From: Palaemon carinicauda
Lineage: Eukaryota; Arthropoda; Malacostraca; Decapoda; Palaemonidae
Direction: 5' to 3'
DNA: 64,000 nucleotides
Assembly (NCBI RefSeq): GCF_036898095.1
Contig: NC_090767.1
Span: forward strand, 30,203,358 to 30,267,357
The notes beneath the pieces were generated by a model that was not told the DNA's origin, did not search any database, and worked only from the letters and a program-made list of their open reading frames with translations. Below are positions 55,228 to 64,000 of the stretch, piece after piece (position 1 is the stretch's first letter; each line of letters begins with the position of its first letter). The translations under genes were made by a program, and so were the position numbers.

Positions 55228-58043
55228 TTAACCCTGGATAGGTACGGTGGGTCGTTTGCGACCCCGAGCGTCAAAAAAAAACAGGTTTTTCTCACGTGAC
55301 TCACCCCTGTGACTGAATTTGTGGGTGATCGACCTGCAGGAGGTGTCTCCCCTACACGCTCTAGTAGTGTCCAGATGTGCATTGCTGTAGCTGTACTCCT
55401 TCCCCGATTTCTGAGACGCATCGGGGTCGTTCGCGTCCGAGTTTACCCTTCTGAGGTAGTTTGCATAATTATCAAAGTTATTACGTATTATGAAATTGTC
55501 GTAGAATGGTGCAACTTGTATAGGTTATCAGTTGTGGAAAGTCTTGGTGGATTGTTTGGCTACCATGTGCATGTTTTTTTTTTTAGTTAAAATGTCGTTC
55601 ATCACCACGAGGACCATTTTACCGCGAGTGCCCCTTTTTCATTTTTTTTCATTTTTTTGCCAAGTCATTTTTCCGTAAGATATTGCCAAATAGTGTCGTA
55701 AAACTTTTGCTTGTTTAGTGTTGGAAAGTGTGTCTAGATGATCTGGCTACCCATGCATGACTTTGTTTTTGTCAGATACGACGTAGTTATTGGTATATTG
55801 GGTATTTAACTGCGGTTACCAATTTCTGTTTTTTTTTCAATATTTGTAAAAATTACTACGTAGTAAGGAATTGCCGTATATTATTCATTTTTTTTTCATG
55901 TTTATGTGTTAGAAAGTGTGCCTTGATTGTTGGGCTAACACGTGCATGTCTTTTTTTTTTATCTGAGATGTCGTATATTAGAATGTCGGGCATTTTACCG
56001 CGAGTGTCCCTTTTTCATTTTTTTTCATTTTTTTGCCAAGTCATTTTTCCGTAAGATATTGCGAAATAGTGTCGTAAAACTTTTGCTTTTTTAGTGTTGG
56101 AAAGTGTGTCTAGATGATCTGGCTACCCATACGTGATTTGTTTTTGTCAGATACGACGTAGTTATTGGTATATTGGGTATTTAACTGCGGTTGCCAATTT
56201 CTGTTTTTTTTTCAATATTTGTAAAAATTTACTACGTAGTAAGGAATTGCCGTATATTATTGATTTTTTTTTCATGTTTATGTGTTAGAAAGTGTGCCTT
56301 GATGGTTGGGCTAACACGTGCATGTCTTTTTTTTTATCTGAGATCCCGTATATTAGAATGTTGGGCATTTTTCCGCGAGTGCCCCTTATTATTTGTTTTG
56401 CATTTTTTTGCTTAGTCATGTTACCGTAAGGAATTGGCAAGTAGTGTCGCAAAACTTATATTTTTATAGTGTTGGAAAGTGTTTCTAGATGATCTGGCTA
56501 CCCATGCCTATTTTTTTTTTTAGCCAGATATGGCATATATATAAGTATGTGTTCGATTTTCCTGTGATTGCCATTTTTTCGTTTTTTCCCATTTCTTTCA
56601 AAATTACTACGTACTAAGGAACTATCACAGAGTAATATTTCATTTATATGTTTATTTGTCGGAAAATATGCCTTGATGGTTTGCCTAGCACGTGGCTGAA
56701 ATTTTTTTTTTCTGAAATGCCGTATATTAGAATGGCCATTTTTCCACGAGTCCCCCTTTTTATTTGTTTTGCATTTTTTTGCTTAGTCATGTTACCGTAA
56801 GGAATTGGCAAGTAGTGTCGCAAAACTTATATTTTTATAGTGTTGGAAAGTGTTTTTAGATGATCTGGCTACCCATGCCTATCTTTTTTTAAGCCAGATA
56901 TGGCGTATATATAGGTATGTGTTCGATTTTCCGGTGATTGCCATTTTTTCGTTTTTTCTCAATTCTTTCAAAATTACTACGTACTAAGGAACTATCACAG
57001 AGTAATGATTCCTCTAGATGTTTATTTGTCGGAAAATTTTGTTTACTTTTTTTTTGATTGAATATCATCAAATTTTTTTAGCTAAAATATTGTTTTACAT
57101 TTTTTTTTTCGATTTTATTTCCCTTCAAAAAAATTTTTTTGGGTCAGAATTTTAATTTTATAAACGTAAAATAATCGACAATTATCCAGCAACCCACCAT
57201 ACAATTTTTATGCATATCCAATAATAATTAGATTAGTAAATAACACCTTGAAATTGACATACCCTTCCTACATTTCAAGTGGCAGATTAGGGAGTCTGAG
57301 TCAGTGTGGTTGGCGGCCATTTTGTGGACATATCCGAAGCGTAAGCTGCCCTATCTATATATATTCTTGTTCCCTATAGAATTTGTGATATTTTGGTATA
57401 TTTTTACCTGCATAAATATCATATTATATATTAAATATATGTATTTTTTTACGAAATTTCCAAGTACTCAAAAAATTACCTTTAGATATGGCCCCTGATA
57501 TAAATGTAATTTACAAAATAATGAAGATTTTTTTACATATTTCTATTTTAGGATAACATATGTTTATTCCCTAAAAAAATTAGCCACTTCCTATTTCATT
57601 TGGGTACCCAAAAAAATTCATGAAATTTGGACAATTTTTTTTGGCCAAAAAAAGTTACCCTTTTTTTCTCATTTCAGATCTTCACCTCCATGGGTCTGAC
57701 TTCATCCAAAATACATCAAGATGTGTCCTAAACATTCAAGAATCAATTCCTAAAAGGATTTGTGTATATATGTATAAACTTTTTTTTTATGAATTTTTAT
57801 GTCAGGTCTTTTTTTTTTTCTACTTAATTTTTTAAAATATTTATAATAAATAGTTTTTCTACAGATGAGTAGTATTTATCTTTACAGTTGTTTTAAGCAT
57901 TCATTGAAGTTTTTTTTTGGCAAAAGAAAAAAGGAGGTTACTGCAAAAACTGATTTTTCAAGAATTTTTTTTGGCGTCGGGGTCGTTCGCGTCCGAGTAT
58001 ACCCTTAAAGGGGTGTCCGAGGACCGTACCTATCCAGGGTTAA
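55228..58043. mobile_element. piggyBac-like non-autonomous DNA transposon
   Basis: TTAA (55228-55231) then CCCTGGATAGGTACGGT at the left end. At the right end the exact 17-bp reverse complement is followed by TTAA (58040-58043). TTAA duplication plus termini beginning CCC is the hallmark of piggyBac-type elements. Sub-terminal repeats: GGGTCGTTCGCGTCCGAGT occurs at ~55431 and ~57981. The 2808-bp body lacks a transposase ORF, so movement would need a source element. ORFs inside (for example at 55309) are short and unrecognised. Confidence 0.85.
55500..57035 (+). repeat. ~375-bp tandem monomers inside the piggyBac-like element
   Basis: Four diverged monomers. A CGCGAGTG(C/T)CCC-type landmark recurs at ~55622, ~55995 and ~56373, and more weakly as CACGAGTCCCCC at ~56740. 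Each monomer also has GTTGGAAAGTGT, GATGATCTGGCTACCCAT, ACTACGTA and CTAACACGTGCATG-type blocks. Monomers 3 and 4 form a closer pair than 1 and 2 do with them. Confidence 0.8.
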
Positions 58044-58179
58044 TATGGTTGTAATGGTAATGAAAATAAATATATTTTATAGAAGTTTTTATTTCTTTTA
58101 TTCACAATTTTAGTTTCATAAATTATACATTGTAATAAATTTTACAAAATTAGTCAAAAGTTTTACTGCTTTCCTATAC

Positions 58180-58690
58180 ATTATTACTGTATCTTCAATT
58201 CATACATTACTATTGTATCTTCTGCTTATAAATTTCTACTGTATTATGTAATTTTGAGAAAAAATACATCTGTTTTACCAATGAAAACCTCAGAAAAGAC
58301 ATTAGCCATGTAAAGTACAAGAGACTTGTAATTGTAAAGTAAAAGACATTATAGAAGACATAAAAAACATCCATGGCTTAGCCTTGAATGTCTTAAGATG
58401 TCTTCTATAATGTATTTTACTTTACGAATATGTCTCTTTTGCACTATAACCATTAATGTCTTTTCTGAGGTTTTCATTGGTAAAACAGATGTATTTTCAG
58501 ATCAAAATTACATAATACAGTAGAAATTCATAAAGAGAAGATACAGGAGTAATGTATAAAGAGAAGATACAGGAGTAATGTATAAAGAGAAGATACAGGA
58601 GTATGTATAAAGAGAAGATACAGTAATAATGCATAAATAGAGATACAGTAGCAATATATAAATAGAAGTCAGAAACAATGCATTAGCAGG
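58180..58690. repeat. Large fold-back (imperfect palindrome), MITE-like
   Basis: ATACATCTGTTTTACCAATG and AAAACCTCAGAAAAGACATT on the left (58265-58305) are mirrored in reverse complement at 58445-58497. Inner arms (GTAAAGTAAAAGACATTATA / TATAATGTATTTTACTTTAC) also pair. The centre is near 58385. The right arm ends in 4-5 tandem copies of AGAAGATACAGGAGTAATGT. No coding capacity. Confidence 0.8.
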
Positions 58691-58702
58691 TAATACAATT
58701 GC

Positions 58703-58726
58703 AAAAAAAAAAAAAAAAAAAAAAAA
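58703..58726 (+). repeat. Poly(A) tract
   Basis: 24 A residues just outside the fold-back. Confidence 0.95.
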
Positions 58727-60384
58727 TACCGATAGCAATTTACACAAGAAATATTATTCACCATTGATATGCAACCTTAGTATACATAAAGTACAATGGC
58801 TATATAATGAGCACTAGCCTGACTATTAATTTTCCTGCATCTAAACCATCTTAAAATGACAACTGAAAGTGCAAATGAAAACAATTCAGATAATGTTGAT
58901 TCTAAGCAATGTCTGCATGATTTGCTTGCCAACACAAGAGTTTCAAACAAGAGCGTTTTCTGAACTATAATTCTAGATTAATCACTTAATGTTTCAAGCA
59001 GCGATGTTTTTAGAAGCTACCTAATGTTGACATAGTTCAAACTAGCAAGAGACGAACTCATTTGCCTCAATTCCTACGCTTAAAGATCTTACTCAACTTT
59101 GAAAATTTCTTTAATTATTAAAGTTTATGATTATTGTCCGGCTAAGGAAACATTCTGAAAGCTGCCCTCTCCAATAAGATAAGGTTATTTCCTAAATCTA
59201 ATCTAAATTCTTCGATCACCCAAATAATTTCTCTCAAACTTTCTCAAAGACTGCCCTTCTAGAATGAATCTATAAACTGTCCCCTTTGGTCTCATCAAAG
59301 GATATTCCTACGTCAATCGCTGTTAATTTAATTATATATAAAAAAAGATTAATAAAAGTCATTTATAAATACATATTCCTTAAAACTTGTCCCTGAACTT
59401 ATCTTACAATCCTGTCCCGATAAACATCTGCATCTGCTTTCCGATAATTCATATAGTCCCATTTAGATCATAAACTTAATTACACTCGAATGTTCTACCT
59501 AAATTCATCATAGTAACATTCAGTAAATATGGCTTACCTATTTTACTTTTAGCTGATACATTTCTGTACTTTACCTTTTTACATACTTCATTAACACCAT
59601 GACATGTCCCTTATCTATTCCCTCACACCACTTAACCCTTTATTTTTTAATAGATTTTGAGTTTTATAGCTACACTTTCCTTCAATCTTTCAATCAATAC
59701 GTTCTTTGAGACTTGAGAACTAATAGAGTTGTTACATAGATATTCTTTCCTAGACCTTAAATCCAACAACTATCCTTATAAATCTATAATTAATCTAATA
59801 GTTCTTAACATTTTGTATCTACCCATTCTCTTGTCTTATAACTGTACCATTAATTTATAAATCTGCCATAGCTTCAAACCTTTTAAGAACTAAAGTCTTT
59901 AACAATCTATCCCCAAATACCTAAACTGAAGCTTTAATCTTTCTTATGTCTTTAAGTCTTTCCATCAAGTCACTTGACCTACATTACGTAACTATTGATG
60001 TGAAGCAGATCACATGATTAAGGTCATTACATGAAATATCAATGAAAACATTCCTTAAAATCAGTAAAATTTCGAGCAAAAACAGCGTAGTCATTGTAAG
60101 GCTTACTATCCAAAACTAACAACTCCAAGAACATCAAGTTTAGGACAATTTCTCAGCTATTTTGGACAAGGATCTTACGTGTGACTGCTGGAATGTTCCA
60201 CAAAGGATGTTGCTTTTAGAAATTTAATTAAATTTGTATAAAAATAAATTCTGAGAAGAAAACAAGTGGAGAATAATGGATAAAAATGACGTCTTAACTT
60301 TATGGAAAGTAAGGTACGTTACATCAATTTTTTTTTTTTTTTTTTTTACAGAATAGGAACTTACTGAAAAAAACTAAATTTTAT
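58727..60384. other. Non-coding, nothing recognised
   Basis: AT-rich sequence with no ORF, repeat or RNA signature supported. T tract at ~60330. Confidence 0.5.
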
Positions 60385-60385
60385 A

Positions 60386-60477
<92 letters not shown>
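60385..60477 (+). repeat. (GA)n microsatellite
   Basis: About 45 units with one AAA interruption near the start. Confidence 0.98.
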
Positions 60478-60478
<1 letters not shown>

Positions 60479-61776
60479 AATATCTATATGGTAATATTAA
60501 TTCAACAGATACCATTATGTCTACAGGATTTCAAAATGGCTTTGATAATTTAAAACAACTTTACTTTAATTCTCACTGGCTTACAGCATCAATATTAAAA
60601 CCTATCAAATTAAGAAATTGCTCAATCTTAATCTTAACGTTATATTAAGGACTGATGAAAAACACTAAAGACGAATATTCATGCAGAAACTTAGTCAATT
60701 TCTTCATGAATCAGATAGATGACTTTAACAGGATTCTCTTCAGAGCAATTATCTGAATAGAGGTAGCTATGGGATCAATGCTTGTACTACAGTAAAGGGA
60801 GAAACAAGTAAAATTTTAGCCTATTTTGAACGTACTTCAAAAATGGAAACCAACATCGAAATCACGAACTCTGCAGACATAAGTTAGACCAACTAAAAGT
60901 TATGGAATAGAATTGATAAAAGTAATATTACAGAAATAAGCTAATCTCAAACTGAAAGATGCATTTAAACTTCAAAACAAACTATAAACAAAATCTAAAT
61001 GGGTTGATTCACGAAAGTAGGAGAATAATTAAAGAAATCGTTTGAAGTTACAGTTCCAAGAATTTTGAATAATGCAAATAATAGATTTTAGAAGTTGAGA
61101 GTAAAATACAAAGTTAATGACCCAGCAGTCACATGTATTGATAACTTTAAAATAGACATATAAATTCACAGATAATATTACTCATTGACAAAAGTCTAGA
61201 ACAGGAATGTCAAACTTAAATCCTTTTGAGGACCTATTATGCATTTGACTATGGCCTCAGATATCAAAGATTTGGTAACTAATTATTGGCAAAACTGTAG
61301 ACTTAAAAGTATTTTTTGTAGGTCATCCTAGTTTGCCAAATATACTTTTCCTACTCGGATATAAAACTTTGTAAAACGAAGTTGAAATTTCGAAATGAAT
61401 CCTTCGTTAAAGATTCGTTGGTTGAACTAGACTTCTTTGAAGACCTGACAGATTACTGCCACCTTCAGGGGAACTCCAATAATGGATCCCGAGGAGCTCT
61501 CGCCTTGTTGACAACAGCAGCTGTTTTAGAGGGTCCAGTATGATTTGTATCTTAGTTCAAGAATTCCTCTCTCTTCTTGTCATGGTTTCTTTAATCCTGT
61601 GGAGAGAAAATGGGAAAGGAAATTGAAATATCAGTTTGATATCTGGATGGATATTTTACTTCATAACAAAATTTCTAGACACAAATACAGCCTGAAATTA
61701 CATATTAAAAATCCTTTCTATATTATCAGTTCAGGACTTGCAAAGCTTGCTTACCAGAAATCATGAAATATGAGGT
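60478..61776. other. Non-coding, nothing recognised
   Basis: AT-rich. The 73-codon ORF at 61545 shows no known motif. Confidence 0.45.
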
Positions 61777-62013
61777 TTGGCTCAAGGTAAACTAAACAGA
61801 AGAAAGACAGAGATAAAGAAAATGATATATACAATGGAAGATGAAATATCATTAGAGAGAGAAAGGATTGATGAGGTAGAATCATTTAAATATTTAGGAA
61901 CTATGATCTTTAATACAGGATCTCTAGAATTTAAAGTCAACGAAAGATTGAAAAAACAAATTGGTACAATTATGACGATTTCTTTGCCACGAGTTTTCCT
62001 CCTATCGAAATAA
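61777..62013 (+). pseudogene. LINE reverse-transcriptase internal fragment
   Basis: A 78-codon ORF containing RIDEVESFKYLGTMIFNTGS then VNERLKKQIGTI. The F-K-Y-L-G motif followed by a V-N-E-R-(I/L)-K-K helix is characteristic of the palm/thumb of RTE- and Jockey-type LINE RTs. Catalytic residues are upstream of this piece and absent. It may derive from the same family as the 3' ends at 32170 and 33095. Confidence 0.65.
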
Positions 62014-62535
62014 CGTGTTAATTTTATTTATAATTATTTGTGTCTTTAATGGGAGCCGATTGAAATCAAGGAATTCAGTTTTTTAACACGAAAACATAAT
62101 AATAATAATTGTTACTCAAATGAACTTTTGTATGCAAGAGATTGCTGGACTTATAACAACTCGGCCGGTTGAGACGTTTAAAGTCTCACGCGAAGAGAAA
62201 TGCAAATGTTTACACATCCATTAATAAGAATTTAGAATGAATTTTTATAAATAATTTTATTATGGTTTGAAGGATAAAAATTCTTTATTTACGATGTACA
62301 TCATTTTTTAATTTTGTATGTTATATATATAAAAAAAACTACTATAGATTTTAGTAATATATAGATATTAAGAAAAATATTTTATCAGTAGTCAAGTGTT
62401 TGTCTGTAACAGTACTCTATTATATTTTTTAGTATTGTGTAAGTGATTACATTTTTGATGGTGATTTTACCACCTATAATACATCATGATTGGTATGAGG
62501 TTGAAGTACAGTCGCATTACTAGCTACCACTACAT
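62014..62535. other. Non-coding, nothing recognised
   Basis: AT-rich spacer. Confidence 0.5.
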
Positions 62536-62543
62536 TCACAATC

Positions 62544-62753
62544 ATGTTTAATGATAAGTTGTATAGACGGAGTAGCAATGGGTTCGCCATGTGGGCAAAC
62601 CTTTATGTTACTGTGAAAAGGAAATGGCCTAGTGATTGTCCTGTCAATTTTAAGCCTTTCTTATACTGTCCATATGTAGACATTTTTACTTTTCAAAAAT
62701 TTAGGACATTTAAACCAGTTTTTAATTTATCTAAATTCAGTGTCTTAATATAA
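62544..62753 (+). pseudogene. Penelope-like reverse-transcriptase fragment
   Basis: The ORF reads MFNDKLYRRSSNGFAMW, then ANLYVTVKRKW, then CPVNFKPFLYCPYVDIFTF. In Penelope-like RTs the corresponding blocks are F-x-x-K-x-Y-x-Q-x-x-G-x-A-M-G-S, A-N-(I/L)-(Y/F)-(M/V) and R-Y-V-D-D-T-F. Here the second catalytic Asp of YVDD is replaced (YVDI) and a few residues after GFAM are missing, so the fragment is inactive. Family assignment is from motif memory only. Confidence 0.55.
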
Positions 62754-62894
62754 AATTTACAAAAAGTGAACATAATGATACTTTGCCTTTTCTCAATATT
62801 TTTGTCTCTTGGAAACGTAATAGGCTACCTTTGAAACCTCAGTATTTCGGGAAAAAAAAATCTTATACAGGACTAAGCTCTCACTTTTTAAGTT

Positions 62895-63050
62895 CGGAAC
62901 CTTGACCTTCCAAAATTTAATCAATTCCAGCTTTTAACATAACAGTTAATCCCTGCAAGTTCCATTACTCTACGATTAAAATTATGGCCAGGAAACTTCA
63001 CAAACAGGGGTGAAAACATAACCGTCTTCCAACTTCGTCGGCGGAGGTAA
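62895..63050 (-). repeat. Dispersed repeat (CCTCCGCCAACG family), short copy
   Basis: Minus-strand match to 35175-35360, ending TTACCTCCGCCGACGAAGTT in that orientation. Confidence 0.75.
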
Positions 63051-63200
63051 AAAGTATATATACTTCTTGCTAGACTGACCCTATGACAATATCATATTCG
63101 ACCAAGATAATATCTACATATTACCCGATAGATTTTCGCTTAATTACAATCCATTCATTGTAAACCCACACTAATTATTACCAAAATAGTGGTAGAATTG

Positions 63201-63202
<2 letters not shown>

Positions 63203-63272
<70 letters not shown>
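63203..63272 (+). repeat. (GA)n microsatellite
   Basis: About 35 units, followed by GGCATTGTCC, which matches in reverse the flank of the TC tract at 34783. Confidence 0.98.
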
Positions 63273-63273
<1 letters not shown>

Positions 63274-63580
63274 CATTGTCCTGCTTGATAGGGCAATGTC
63301 CCTGTCCCTTGTCTTTAAACCTTTAAATTCCCAATTGAATCAACAGCTGCTGAAGACAGACTACAATACGACATTGTTCCTTTGGGTCGTAGTGAGAGAT
63401 GGTCTCCCTCTAAGGGGTGAGTGACATAAGAAACAAAGGGATTAAGATGAAGCAAAGCTTTGGGCTTTTAAATTAACACTTATGGCAACCACTGTTGGTG
63501 ATTATAGTCTTATGAATATACAACTTCAGTTAGTAACACTCCAAAATCAGACCATTGTTCTCTGGTCTTGGGTAGTGCTA
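63273..63580. other. Non-coding, nothing recognised
   Basis: Spacer between the GA tract and the last dispersed repeat. Confidence 0.4.
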
Positions 63581-63589
63581 TAGCCTCTG

Positions 63590-63837
63590 TACCATGGCCT
63601 TGCACTGTCTTGGGTTAGAGTTCTCTTGCTTGAGGGCACACTCGGGCACACTATTTTATCTTATTTCTCTTTCTCTTGTTTTGCTAAATATTTTACAGTT
63701 TATTTTAATTGTTAATTACTTTTCTTGTGGTTTCCTTATTTCCTTTTCTCACTGGGCTATTTTCCCTGTTAGAGCCTTAGGCTTATAGCATTCTGCTTTT
63801 CAAACTAGGGTTGTAGCTTAAATAATAATAATAATAA

Positions 63838-63889
<52 letters not shown>

Positions 63890-63890
63890 C
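63590..63890 (-). repeat. Dispersed ATT-linked repeat, longest copy, with AAT tail
   Basis: Same block order as 7055-7312: TTCTCTTGCTTGAGGGCACA, then GGGCTATTTTCCCTGTTAGA, then GGGTTGTAGCTTAAATAATA and an AAT run to 63890. The 64-codon ORF at 63594 is part of the repeat and not a gene. Confidence 0.8.
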
Positions 63891-64000
63891 AAAATGACAG
63901 TCTTATGCTCTACGTTTATGACTAGATAAAGGGAAAGTCGTAGAAGCTACAGTATTTGCCCATTTAAGATAAATTTTCCACTTCCTATATATCAAATACC

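Noticed and set aside
55309..55590. 93-codon ORF in the piggyBac-like element
   Set aside because: Too short for a transposase, no DDE/DDD motif, and overlapped by the sub-terminal repeat.
1..64000. tRNA, rRNA or snRNA genes
   Set aside because: No cloverleaf with A and B boxes and no rRNA-like conserved blocks noticed on reading both strands. The tRNA-Tyr-like 18 bases at 26539 are only a primer site.

Overview
The window reads as a repeat-dense stretch of an animal nuclear genome. A decapod (or other malacostracan) crustacean is most likely. This is an inference from the mix seen: DIRS-type tyrosine-recombinase retroelements, a Ty1/copia element resembling the crustacean GalEa group, very long CT and ATT microsatellites, and several dispersed repeats that I associate with shrimp and crab DNA. 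No database search was possible. I see no convincing intact host gene, and no rRNA, tRNA, CRISPR or prokaryotic feature.

Layout. 1-5033: 3' part of a DIRS-like retrotransposon (gag, reverse transcriptase/RNase H/methyltransferase-like ORF, tyrosine recombinase in an overlapping frame) followed by palindromic inverted repeats. 5034-8440: non-coding, with a dispersed A/T-linked repeat family and a LINE fragment. 8445-14773: a second DIRS-like element, bounded by 33-bp inverted repeats, with a broken gag and RT but an open recombinase frame. 14899-18598: a 5'-truncated, frameshifted copia-type element with a candidate 3' LTR, carrying a DIRS-type terminal repeat between protease and integrase. 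21473-28372: a complete-looking LTR element on the minus strand. It has 1812-bp LTRs with no difference seen by eye, a 5-bp target duplication AATAT, a tRNA-Tyr-type primer site and one gag-like ORF, but no recognisable pol. It sits in one copy of an old ~1-kb tandem duplication whose sister copy lies at ~29300-30218. 30346-31758: an inverted-repeat-bounded segment with a THAP-domain first exon and an unrelated ORF facing it.

32150-42600 holds LINE 3' fragments, one with a twin-priming-like inversion, and dispersed repeats. 42790-53695 is an unusual cluster of six different minisatellites, including a 25-bp array of ~1.9 kb and a 40-bp array of ~1.6 kb. 55232-58039 is a piggyBac-like non-autonomous transposon (TTAA duplications, 17-bp terminal repeats) that contains ~375-bp tandem monomers. 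58180-58690 is a large fold-back. The last 4 kb carry LINE and Penelope-like RT fragments and more dispersed repeats.

The genes do not form a host pathway; they are mobile-element machinery in different stages of decay. The most informative object is the pol-less LTR element. Its complete structure and apparently identical LTRs suggest recent mobilisation, presumably by enzymes supplied from elsewhere.
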